Shown here piece by piece: positions 1-7,690 of a DNA stretch of 35,101 nucleotides. This stretch comes from Spirochaeta sp. (GTDB lineage: Bacteria; Spirochaetota; Spirochaetia; DSM-27196; Alkalispirochaetaceae). Location of the stretch: assembly GCA_007130865.1 (NCBI GenBank), contig SLRR01000252.1, forward strand, positions 1 to 35,101, read 5' to 3'. The notes under the pieces were generated by a model. It saw only the letters and a list, made by a program, of their open reading frames with translations. It did no database searches and was not told the origin of the DNA. The number at the start of each line of letters is the position of its first letter. Position 1 is the first letter of the stretch. The position numbers and the translations under genes were made by a program.

Positions 1-11
1 CCGGCAACGCA

Positions 12-1259
12 ATGATGGGGCTGCTGGACCTCTCGGTGACGTATCTCCTCGTAGTACGGCTGCAGTGGATCTCTCCACCGGTCGGACTTCAGAACGCGGT
101 GATGAGCACATGGTACCTTCCCGGAGTACTTCTTGCGACGGCGTTCATCCTCGGTAATCGCCGGAGAAAACGTGACCTCTCTCCCGGCGAGGACGTGGTG
201 TTCTTCACCTCCCGGGCAACCGTGGCGACGGCGCAGCTCGTGATGATACTTCTCCTGACGATGGGCGTGACGATCCTCGTTCCCCGGATACCCCGGGAAC
301 TCCGGCGGGCCGCCTACGTCGCGGGGATGATCATACCCCTGGTAGTGATCGCGGTTCTCGTTGGCGTTCCGCCGGGATGGCGGCGGACGACTCAAAGAGT
401 TATGGATACCTTTGATCTGCTCATACCGGCGACCGTGATCTTCCTGTTTATGAGATTGTCCGGAAGCACAACCAGTCCGTTGAAGTTGCTCCTGGTACCA
501 TACGTTGTGACCAACGCGCTGAAGAAGGACGGCCGCTACGGCGCGACGGCGACAGGAATCGCCTGGGTCGTGCTCGCGCTCGTTCATGTTCTTCCTGCAG
601 AGGGCTCCTCCGGTTCCGTACCGTTCACGCTGGAAACAGATATTCTCCTGGCGTGCATCCTGATGGTTCTGGTGTTTGTTGTCCGCTCAACGATCGGTCG
701 GCTCAGTATGATCGGCCACCTGAGGACCTTTGTCGATCAAACAGAAACGCCGGCTGCCCTGCTGAGACCTGGTCGTGATCTGGTGGATCTCAATCCGGCG
801 GCGAAGCGGGCGCTCGGTTACACGCAACGGGACGAGGGTTGCCCACGGATCGACTCGCTCTTTGTCGCTCCCGGTGTGGTGCTGAAATTGTTGGAACGTG
901 CGGAAGGGATGACCGACGAAGCGGTGGAATGTGACGTCACGTACCGGACCGGTAAAGGTGATACCGCATCTTACCCCACGCGAATGATGAGACTTGAAGA
1001 TTACTGGAGCGAATCCACCAGCATTCTCCTGATGTTTCGTGACGGCCTCGATACCGCGGCGATCGAGGACACACAGCAGCGGCTCCGGTTATCCAGGCGG
1101 GAGGCGGAAGTCGCCTGTCTCATCGCCGAGGGACTCTCCAACGACGAGATCGGTCGCCGCCTGTTTATATCGATGCCTACGGTCAAGACGCACGTCTCGC
1201 GGATATTCCAGAAACTTGGCGTCCGCAACCGCGCCCGTGTGGCGGTACGCATACGGTAG
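12..1259 (+). CDS. Membrane-anchored LuxR-type transcriptional regulator (5' end may lie outside window)
   Basis: The first ~240 residues are strongly hydrophobic, with about six or seven possible membrane helices separated by short Arg-rich loops. A PAS-like soluble segment follows (roughly 240-345, including [21 protein letters not shown]). The last ~60 residues are a classic LuxR helix-turn-helix with [27 protein letters not shown] and [15 protein letters not shown]. This indicates a DNA-binding regulator tethered to the membrane that probably senses an envelope or small-molecule signal. No receiver domain is present. The ATG at 12 is the first visible start, but the frame is open to the window edge, so more N-terminal membrane sequence may be missing. 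The gene is convergent with the diguanylate cyclase at 1330-3222. The ligand and targets cannot be inferred. Confidence 0.8.
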   Translation: MMGLLDLSVTYLLVVRLQWISPPVGLQNAVMSTWYLPGVLLATAFILGNRRRKRDLSPGEDVVFFTSRATVATAQLVMILLLTMGVTILVPRIPRELRRAAYVAGMIIPLVVIAVLVGVPPGWRRTTQRVMDTFDLLIPATVIFLFMRLSGSTTSPLKLLLVPYVVTNALKKDGRYGATATGIAWVVLALVHVLPAEGSSGSVPFTLETDILLACILMVLVFVVRSTIGRLSMIGHLRTFVDQTETPAALLRPGRDLVDLNPAAKRALGYTQRDEGCPRIDSLFVAPGVVLKLLERAEGMTDEAVECDVTYRTGKGDTASYPTRMMRLEDYWSESTSILLMFRDGLDTAAIEDTQQRLRLSRREAEVACLIAEGLSNDEIGRRLFISMPTVKTHVSRIFQKLGVRNRARVAVRIR

Positions 1260-1329
1260 GTACCAAACAGTACCCCGGGTGCGCATTTGACGAGACTGAA
1301 CAGCGAGTTCTACCGTAAAAGCACGTCTA

Positions 1330-3222
1330 TCAGGAGCCCACCGTAGCTTCCTCACCAACCTTCGCTACGGTGACCGTATCACCGCCGAGTGTCTTTGAGC
1401 TGTACAGGGCGCGGTCTGCCTGGATGATCATTTCTTCCAGGGACCAGCCGGAGTCGGCGCGTTCGACTACGCCGATACTGAGCGACGGTACCAGGGGGAC
1501 ATCCTCCGGCGGTGGTGCGGTTCGTATCGCCCCGCGGAGTCGTTCCGCCAGGGCGATCGCGTTCTCCCCGTTTGTGCCGGGAAGTAGCACCGCAAACTCG
1601 TCGCCGCCGTACCGTGCAAAGACGTCGTCCCCGCGCAGGACGCTTGTCACTACTTCCGCGATGTGCCGGAGTATCCTGTCACCCACGTCATGTCCGTGGA
1701 GATCGTTCACCTCTTTGAATTTATCGATGTCAAAGAAAACGAGTGAACACGGGGAGACGCTTTCCCGGTTCTTCCGGTACGCGGTTTTCAGCGCCCTCCG
1801 GTTGGCCAGGCCGGTAAGGGGGTCGGTGTTGGCTACTTCTTCGAGCCGTTTCTGTTCGACCACGTGCTCCGTGGCGTCCACCATGAAGCCGTCGATTTCG
1901 AACTCGATTTTCCTGGAGGCGGTATCGTTTATTACTGCCGTGATCGCTACCCAGATCGGCTGCCCCGATTTCTGCAGGAGCCTCACGCGGTGATTCCGAA
2001 CCTCCCCGTCGCGCAGCAGCGGACGCAGAAAGCTCCGGCGATCCGCGGGGGTGGGAAACATCTCAAACACGGAGGTGAATGCAAGCAGCTCCTCCCGGTC
2101 GTACCCGAGCATCTCCGCGCAGACGTCGTTTATGTACGCGGGCTTTCCGGACCGATTCAGCTTGAAAAAGCCGATCGAGGTCTGCTCGATCAGTTCCCGA
2201 TAGACGCGCTCCTGCGCAAGGCGATCCGCTTCCGCGTTGCGGGCAGCGTGCAGAACGTCGTTGAACCTGCGGTTGAGAACGTGAAACTCGTCGTGCGTCC
2301 GGAAGATCGAACGGAGTACGTCGTTTCCCTCCATCACGTCCGAGAGGTAGGCTGTCAGCCGTCGTGTCCGGGATGCCAGGCGCAACACCGTCAGCGCAAG
2401 CGACCCGAACAGAACGAGATATACCGCGACAGACATGGCTAGAAACGGTGCTACCGCCCCGGAGAACGCACGGATCAGCGAGTCCCGTGGTACGGCAACG
2501 GCCATCTGCCATCCGTTCTGCAACGTGTGCGGGTGGTACACCAGGAGCTCGTCGCTGCTCTCCGGTAAACGCTGGAGCGTACGGTAGGACCCATCGCTTC
2601 CGACAAGGGGGGTCCCCTCCTCATCCGCCAGGTAGACCACCGCTTCCGCCGGCAGGGGGATAGCCGCGAGCGATTCTCTCAAACTGGCAAAGGTGAGATC
2701 GATTCCGAACACACCGATATTGTTACCGGAATCGTCCACGATCGGCATGGTGGTGCTCAACGTGGGCTCTCCGGTTATGATCTCGTCGTACGGCGGCGAC
2801 CATACGGGGTCACCCTCGGACGTTATTCCCGCCTGGTACCATGGACGAGTCCGGTGATCGAACCCCTCCGGCAGCGGGAGATCGGGATAGAGCTCGATGC
2901 CCCCCTCCTCCAGTCCGTAGTAAATGAAGAAGTATCCCTCGTGCAGATCGTAGGCGCGTTTCCATTCAGCCAGGAGCTCGTCAAATCCTGCGTCCCCCTG
3001 CAATCGCCGGCGGAACGTCTCCGATCCAGAGAGAACGCGGACGCTCCGCTCCCGCGGGGCGATCCAGTGCAGGTTGACCACCTGCGCCGCAAAATCCGCC
3101 ACCGAGACGATCGTCTCCTTCTGGGCGGTCAGGGATGCACTCCGCGCCGTCCGGAAGGAGAGAGCCGCCAGTACCAGGAGCAGAAAACCCACTACTATCG
3201 GGATGAGAAAGGTAATCCACAA
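1330..3222 (-). CDS. Diguanylate cyclase with Cache sensor, PAS and GGDEF domains
   Basis: Predicted to make cyclic-di-GMP from two GTP at the inner membrane. Visible order: membrane helix (residues ~3-22), periplasmic Cache-like sensor (~30-245, with RTRPWYQAG and WSPPYDEI, typical of dCache), second helix (~252-280), a HAMP-like linker, PAS (~340-455) and GGDEF (~460-625). The active site is canonical (YGGDEF, 538-543) and an inhibitory I-site RxxD (R530-D533) sits five residues upstream, so the enzyme is expected to be active and product-inhibited. No EAL or HD-GYP domain follows. The start used is TTG at 3222, just before the first helix. No ATG is available, and an earlier non-canonical start is possible because the frame stays open toward the promoter at 3306-3334. 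Confidence 0.9.
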   Translation of the reverse strand: MWITFLIPIVVGFLLLVLAALSFRTARSASLTAQKETIVSVADFAAQVVNLHWIAPRERSVRVLSGSETFRRRLQGDAGFDELLAEWKRAYDLHEGYFFIYYGLEEGGIELYPDLPLPEGFDHRTRPWYQAGITSEGDPVWSPPYDEIITGEPTLSTTMPIVDDSGNNIGVFGIDLTFASLRESLAAIPLPAEAVVYLADEEGTPLVGSDGSYRTLQRLPESSDELLVYHPHTLQNGWQMAVAVPRDSLIRAFSGAVAPFLAMSVAVYLVLFGSLALTVLRLASRTRRLTAYLSDVMEGNDVLRSIFRTHDEFHVLNRRFNDVLHAARNAEADRLAQERVYRELIEQTSIGFFKLNRSGKPAYINDVCAEMLGYDREELLAFTSVFEMFPTPADRRSFLRPLLRDGEVRNHRVRLLQKSGQPIWVAITAVINDTASRKIEFEIDGFMVDATEHVVEQKRLEEVANTDPLTGLANRRALKTAYRKNRESVSPCSLVFFDIDKFKEVNDLHGHDVGDRILRHIAEVVTSVLRGDDVFARYGGDEFAVLLPGTNGENAIALAERLRGAIRTAPPPEDVPLVPSLSIGVVERADSGWSLEEMIIQADRALYSSKTLGGDTVTVAKVGEEATVGS

Positions 3223-3305
3223 CGCGCGAGATATTGCAGGTCGCCTGATTGCAGTAACTGCCTGCGTTCCGCTGTCCGTCGAAGGTGTCCGTGCGTCGAT
3301 AAAAC

Positions 3306-3334
3306 ATATTAGGTGGATTTGTCGCAGGGCGCAA
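3306..3334 (-). promoter_or_regulatory. Predicted sigma-70 promoter for the diguanylate cyclase gene
   Basis: On the minus strand, TTGCGC (3329-3334) and TAATAT (3306-3311) are separated by exactly 17 bases. Transcription would begin near 3299, leaving about 75 untranslated bases before the TTG start at 3222. Confidence 0.45.
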
Positions 3335-3422
3335 GCTCCACCGCGAAATATATAAAGCGTGCGCGACGGCTCGATGCTGACGTACCAGCGGCCCGGCGTT
3401 CACTATACGGCGGGAATACGGG

Positions 3423-3451
3423 TTGCGTGGACACACGGGCGGTCGTAGAAT
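3423..3451 (+). promoter_or_regulatory. Predicted promoter of the ggt operon, with a leaderless start
   Basis: TTGCGT (3423-3428) and TAGAAT (3446-3451) are separated by 17 bases. The ATG at 3459 begins only 7 bases after the -10 box, about where RNA synthesis should start, so the message would have no leader. This also argues against the in-frame TTG at 3423, which forms the -35 box. Confidence 0.55.
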
Positions 3452-3458
3452 CGAGACT

Positions 3459-5072
3459 ATGTTTTCCTCGGACCCGTACTGGAACCCCTACGCGTTACCC
3501 CGTTCTCCCCTCTTTGCAAAGCGGGGGATGGTGGCCACCTCGGAGCCTCTCGCCTCGCAGGCGGGAATCCGAGTGCTGCAGGACGGCGGAAACGCGATCG
3601 ACGCTGCTGTTGCCGCCGCGGCAGCGCTCACCGTGGTGGAACCCACCTCCAACGGGATCGGCGGCGACGCGTTTGCCCTGATCTGGAGTGGGGGGAAGCT
3701 GCACGGCCTCAACGCGAGCGGGCCCGCGCCGGAGGGTGTTTCGATCGAACGCGTCCTCGCGGCCGGTTACGACGCGATGCCGCGCCACGGTTGGGCGCCG
3801 GTCACCGTTCCGGGTATTCCCGCGGCGTGGGCGGAGGCGTCCCGACGGTTTGGAGCGCTCTCCCTGCCCCGCACGCTGCAGAGCGCGATCCAATACGCTC
3901 GCGAGGGGTTTCCCCTGGCGGCCACCACCGCCGCGTCCTGGCGCCGGGCCCACGAGGTATACAGCGGTCTCCTGCAACACGCGCAATACGAGCCGTGGTT
4001 CCGCGCCTTCGCCCCCGGGGGTAAGGCTCCCGCGGCGGGTACGATCTGGTCCTCCCGGGACCACGCGGCAACGCTCGAGTCGATCGCGGAAACTCGGGCG
4101 GACTCCTTTTACCGCGGCGACCTGGCGGAGCGGATCGATGCGTACTCCCGGGAGTTCGGCGGATACATCACCGCCGAGGACCTGGCTGCCTACGCTCCGC
4201 AGTGGGTTGACCCGATCAGCGTCAATTACCGGGGCTACGACGTTTGGGAACTCCCGCCAAACGGACAGGGCCTGATCGTCCTTATGACGCTGGGCATGCT
4301 CGGGTCGAGTTCGTTCTCCGGCCGGGATCACATCGACACGTATCACCTCCCGATTGAAGCGATGAAACTCGGCATGATCGACGGTGGCCGGTACATAACG
4401 GATCCCGGGATGATGCCCGTCCCGGCGGAATCCTTGCTCACGGAGGAGTACCTGGCGCAGCGCCGGTCGCTCATCGGCGAGCGGGCGGCACTGCCCGAGC
4501 CGGGTACGCCGCGACGGGGCGGCACGGTCTACCTGGCTACCGCGGACGGCGACGGGAATATGGTCTCCTGGATCCAGAGCAACTACGAGGGGTTCGGGTC
4601 CGGGCTGGTCGTTCCCGGGACGGGAATCGCCCTGCAGAACCGGGGCAACTCCTTTTCCCTCGACCGGAACCACGCCAACTGTCTGGCCCCGGGCAAGAAG
4701 ACCTACCACACGATAATTCCGGGCTTTCTCACGCGTCGCGGTGAGGCGGTGGGACCCTTCGGCGTGATGGGCGGCTTCAACCAGCCGCAGGCTCACGTGC
4801 AGGTTGTCATGAACATGATCGACTTCAACCTCAACCCGCAGGCCGCCCTGGACGCGCCGCGGTGGCGCTGGCTGCAGGACCGCCGGGTGATGGTGGAGCG
4901 CCACTTCCCGACGCACCTGGCGGACGCGCTTGCCCGTCGTGGTCACCAGATCGAAATTCCCATGGACCCGGCGGAGTTCGGCCGGGGGCAGATCATCCAC
5001 CGCGACCCGGAGACGGGTGTTCTCATGGGCGGTACCGAGTCCCGCACGGACGGGCATATCGCGGTGTGGTAG
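3459..5072 (+). CDS. ggt: Gamma-glutamyltransferase family protein (Ntn hydrolase)
   Basis: A 537-residue member of the gamma-glutamyltransferase family, which cleaves or transfers gamma-glutamyl groups of glutathione and related amides. The N-terminal landmarks GGNAIDAAVAAAAALTVVEPTSNGIGG-like region and DAFALIW are clear. Proenzymes of this family cut themselves before a catalytic Thr. The matching position here is the Thr in RRGGTVYLATADGDGN (about residue 356 from the ATG at 3459), giving large and small subunits of normal size. No signal peptide is visible, so it resembles cytoplasmic YwrD-type members more than the periplasmic E. coli enzyme. The start at 3459 is preferred because a promoter ends 7 bases upstream. 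The next gene begins 11 bases after the stop, suggesting an operon with the binding protein and kinase. Substrate specificity is not determined. Confidence 0.88.
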   Translation: MFSSDPYWNPYALPRSPLFAKRGMVATSEPLASQAGIRVLQDGGNAIDAAVAAAAALTVVEPTSNGIGGDAFALIWSGGKLHGLNASGPAPEGVSIERVLAAGYDAMPRHGWAPVTVPGIPAAWAEASRRFGALSLPRTLQSAIQYAREGFPLAATTAASWRRAHEVYSGLLQHAQYEPWFRAFAPGGKAPAAGTIWSSRDHAATLESIAETRADSFYRGDLAERIDAYSREFGGYITAEDLAAYAPQWVDPISVNYRGYDVWELPPNGQGLIVLMTLGMLGSSSFSGRDHIDTYHLPIEAMKLGMIDGGRYITDPGMMPVPAESLLTEEYLAQRRSLIGERAALPEPGTPRRGGTVYLATADGDGNMVSWIQSNYEGFGSGLVVPGTGIALQNRGNSFSLDRNHANCLAPGKKTYHTIIPGFLTRRGEAVGPFGVMGGFNQPQAHVQVVMNMIDFNLNPQAALDAPRWRWLQDRRVMVERHFPTHLADALARRGHQIEIPMDPAEFGRGQIIHRDPETGVLMGGTESRTDGHIAVW

Positions 5073-5083
5073 CTTAGGGATCT

Positions 5084-6166
5084 ATGGTGGGAGTGCGGAA
5101 ACCCGGCGGCAGAAGAATCTTTATTACAGTAACTCTGGCGTTGCTCCTGTACGCGCTTCCCTGGGAGACCGGGGCCACGGTACCGCCGGACCGACCACGG
5201 AGCCATCCGGCGGGCCAGGGCTGCCGGATACTCATCATCGATTCCGAGGAGGGCGAGCCCTACGATTCCTTCCGAGTCGCCTTTGTCGAGGAGCTGACAC
5301 GTCGCGGATGCCCCGGCGGGTCGGAGCCGGCGTTCCAGCGCTATTCCCTGAGCAACGAGATCGGACGCGCCCGCAGGGTTTTCCAGATCGAGTCGTTCCC
5401 GGAGTACGATGCTGTCGTTCTGCAGGGTACGATCGCGGCGATAGCGTTTCACGAGTTGGATTACGGGAACCTGTCGCAGCACTATTTCTTTGGCAACGTT
5501 ACCGACCCGATCAGTGTAGGCCTGATCGACGCGTTTGATCGGGCACCGCCCGCAAACTTCACGGGAATCTCCTACCCGGTGCCCCCGGTGGAACGGCTCC
5601 GTTTTATCCGTCGGCTCATGCCGGAAGCACGAACGATCGGCCTGATCCACACCGATATGCCGCAGTCTCTTGCCTATAATGAGCGACTCAGGGACGCGCT
5701 CGCCCGGGAGGACCTCCGTGACCTGCAGGTCGTAACGCGGGAGGTTCCTTTTGTCCCGGGGGAGCACGGCATGCGACGCAGTATCGTCCTGGCCAGGGAG
5801 TACGTGACGGAACTGAATGGTCGGGTCGATCTGTTTCTCAGCCCCAACGACCAGATGGGTGTACGCGAGGAATTTGCCCGGATGGTCGCGGGAAACGCCA
5901 GTGCTCCACTTATCGGTCTCGGCGAGTACGAGGTGCACAGCAACCTGGGAGCTACCGCATCCCTGTTCGCGTCCACCACCGCGGCCGGTCGCGAGCTCGC
6001 GACGATGGTCTATAAATACGTACAGGGAGCCGATTTCGCTGCGATCCATCCGCGGGAGCCGGCGTATGACGTCGCCATAAACCCTGTGCTGGCCTCCCGG
6101 TTCGGCATCAGAATTCCGGAACAGTACGCCCCCCACGAGGACGAGGATGCGACTACGGTACACTAA
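5084..6166 (+). CDS. ABC_sub_bind-family (DUF534-like) periplasmic binding protein
   Basis: The 360-residue product has a basic N-terminus and one hydrophobic segment (RRIFITVTLALLLYALPW), consistent with export. The body matches the ABC_sub_bind fold: FFGNVTDPISVGLID, NFTGISYPVPPVERLRFI, LMPEARTIGLIHTD, and the C-terminal INPVLASRFGIRIPE typical of this family. Such proteins usually bind small organic ligands for an ABC transporter. Here no permease or ATPase follows. Instead its last 20 bases overlap the start of a membrane histidine kinase, which suggests it acts as a ligand-presenting co-sensor for that kinase (inference). A spaced AGGGA may serve as ribosome binding site. The ligand is unknown. 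The upstream gamma-glutamyltransferase hints at a glutamyl compound or peptide, but this is only context. Confidence 0.78.
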   Translation: MVGVRKPGGRRIFITVTLALLLYALPWETGATVPPDRPRSHPAGQGCRILIIDSEEGEPYDSFRVAFVEELTRRGCPGGSEPAFQRYSLSNEIGRARRVFQIESFPEYDAVVLQGTIAAIAFHELDYGNLSQHYFFGNVTDPISVGLIDAFDRAPPANFTGISYPVPPVERLRFIRRLMPEARTIGLIHTDMPQSLAYNERLRDALAREDLRDLQVVTREVPFVPGEHGMRRSIVLAREYVTELNGRVDLFLSPNDQMGVREEFARMVAGNASAPLIGLGEYEVHSNLGATASLFASTTAAGRELATMVYKYVQGADFAAIHPREPAYDVAINPVLASRFGIRIPEQYAPHEDEDATTVH

Positions 6167-7586
6167 CCTGCAGACGCGTATCCTGACGGCGCTCATCACC
6201 GTGATCGCCCTGGTCATGATCGGGTGGGCATTTCTCAACTATTACATGGTAAGAAGAATCGTAACGGAAGAACTGGAAAATCGCAGCACGCAGGCGGTTC
6301 ACCGATTGTCGAACGCCCTGGAGCTTCCCCTGTGGAGCTATAACCGGGAGACAGCGTCCTCCTTTATCCTCGCTGAAATGGCGGGGTCGAGTATCCGCGC
6401 CGTGGTCGTGCGGGAAGCGGAAGAACCCAACGGGATCTGGCTTGCTTTCGTCCAGGGTACGGAGGGACCACGGGAGACATCTTCGCCGGAAGAGCTGGAG
6501 GAAGTCCGTCGCCGGGCGTACACGGAGGCGGAGGGTCACGTGATCTACCGGGATATGGAGCTCGGGACTATCCAGGTATACACCGACGATACCCTGGCGC
6601 GGGAACTGCTGGGGTTTCTGATCTTCCTGACCGCAGTGCTCGCGCTGTTTCTGGGTGTGACGATAACGATTACCGTGTCGATGATGCTGAACAGGATCGT
6701 GGTACGACCGGTACGTGATCTCCTGAAGAGTGTGCGTCGCGTGGCGGACGGCTCTTACGAGCCGATGAAGACGCCCACCCGGGACGACGAACTCGGAAAG
6801 CTGACCCGTGAGTTTGAAACGATGGCGTCCACCGTGCTCGAGCGGGAAGAAGAACTCCGGCACTCCCTCCAGGAAAAAGCGGCGATGCTCCAGGAAATTC
6901 ACCACCGTGTGGGAAACAACTTTCAGATTCTGGTAAGCCTGCTGCACCTGCAGAAAGACACCCTGAGCACGGAAGCACAGACTACCCTGCAGTCCAGCCA
7001 CAACAGAATCCTGAGCATGGCCAAGGTTCACGAACGACTTTACAGTACCGAGAACCTGGCCTGGATCGATATGCCCGACTATATAAGCGATCTCGCTTCC
7101 ACACTCGGCACCAGTTTCGAGTGCCGTGCCGACGCGGTGGACGTACAGACGGTACCACTCAAGGTGGAACTCAACACAGCGGTACCGGTCGGCTTGATCC
7201 TGAACGAACTCCTGAGCAACGCCCTGCAGCACGCCTGCGATCCAAACGAGTCAAAAGCGGTGGAGGTAACGCTCAGGCGCCGCGATCGCGATGGCGGCGG
7301 TAGCAACGACGGTCGCGAGGCGCGCGGCGACAAAGAGACGGGTCGTGGAAACGATGAGGTGCGCGGCGACAATAACGGCGGCACCGCCGAACTCGTCGTA
7401 CGGGACGGCGGTCCCGGAATGCCTCCGGAGTTCCGGCTGGATCAAACCACGACGCTGGGACTCAGCATCGCGCAGACACTGGTAAAACAGATCCACGGCT
7501 CGATGACGATCACCCGGCCCGACACGGGCGGCACGGAGGTTGCGGTCGTGTTTCCGCTCTCCGATGGGGCACAAACGACCATATAG
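6147..7586 (+). CDS. Sensor histidine kinase, HAMP plus HisKA_2/HATPase
   Basis: A 479-residue kinase with two membrane helices (~12-35 and ~152-180) bracketing a ~115-residue periplasmic sensor, a HAMP linker (RPVRDLLKSVRRVADGSYE) and a HisKA_2 dimerisation domain whose EIHHRVGNNFQ motif (251-260) carries the phospho-accepting His. The ATPase domain follows, with N-box LILNELLSNALQHA and G-box DGGPGMP. Between those boxes (~372-414) lies an unusual hydrophilic insert of about 40 residues rich in Gly, Arg, Asp and Asn. It could be a flexible ATP-lid extension. The start overlaps the binding-protein gene by 20 bases, implying translational coupling and a shared sensing role. No response regulator is encoded nearby, so the output is unknown. 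Confidence 0.87.
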   Translation: MRLRYTNLQTRILTALITVIALVMIGWAFLNYYMVRRIVTEELENRSTQAVHRLSNALELPLWSYNRETASSFILAEMAGSSIRAVVVREAEEPNGIWLAFVQGTEGPRETSSPEELEEVRRRAYTEAEGHVIYRDMELGTIQVYTDDTLARELLGFLIFLTAVLALFLGVTITITVSMMLNRIVVRPVRDLLKSVRRVADGSYEPMKTPTRDDELGKLTREFETMASTVLEREEELRHSLQEKAAMLQEIHHRVGNNFQILVSLLHLQKDTLSTEAQTTLQSSHNRILSMAKVHERLYSTENLAWIDMPDYISDLASTLGTSFECRADAVDVQTVPLKVELNTAVPVGLILNELLSNALQHACDPNESKAVEVTLRRRDRDGGGSNDGREARGDKETGRGNDEVRGDNNGGTAELVVRDGGPGMPPEFRLDQTTTLGLSIAQTLVKQIHGSMTITRPDTGGTEVAVVFPLSDGAQTTI

Positions 7587-7609
7587 AATCGGTCCAGCCG
7601 CCCCGCCGT

Positions 7610-7624
7610 CCGTCGGTCCGACGG
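7610..7624. promoter_or_regulatory. 15-base palindrome upstream of the ether-lipid operon
   Basis: CCGTCGGTCCGACGG has 7-base arms around a single base. It lies after the kinase stop and about 30 bases before the predicted -35 box of the alkyl-DHAP synthase gene. It could be an operator or a short hairpin. No T-run follows, so it is not a convincing terminator. A 9-base direct repeat, GTCCAGCCG, flanks it (7592-7600 and 7632-7640). Confidence 0.3.
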
Positions 7625-7653
7625 TACTTCCGTCCAGCCGTTCGACATATTAG

Positions 7654-7682
7654 TTGATTTTTTTACTAAGCCATTCTACGCT
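7654..7682 (+). promoter_or_regulatory. Predicted promoter of the ether-lipid operon
   Basis: TTGATT (7654-7659), a 17-base spacer and TACGCT (7677-7682) precede the ATG at 7691 by 8 bases. No Shine-Dalgarno sequence is present, consistent with leaderless initiation. An overlapping TATAAC at 7684-7689 is a less good alternative because it would place the RNA start inside the gene. Confidence 0.4.
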
Positions 7683-7690
7683 TTATAACT

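Noticed and set aside
1259-1274. GGTAC/GTACC hairpin after the LuxR gene as a terminator
   Set aside because: The stem is only 5 base pairs and no T-run follows, so termination here is not supported.
3495-5057. Long open frame (520 residues) on the minus strand opposite ggt
   Set aside because: It is an antisense shadow in GC-rich sequence. The plus-strand frame has full gamma-glutamyltransferase motifs and the antisense product has no recognisable features.
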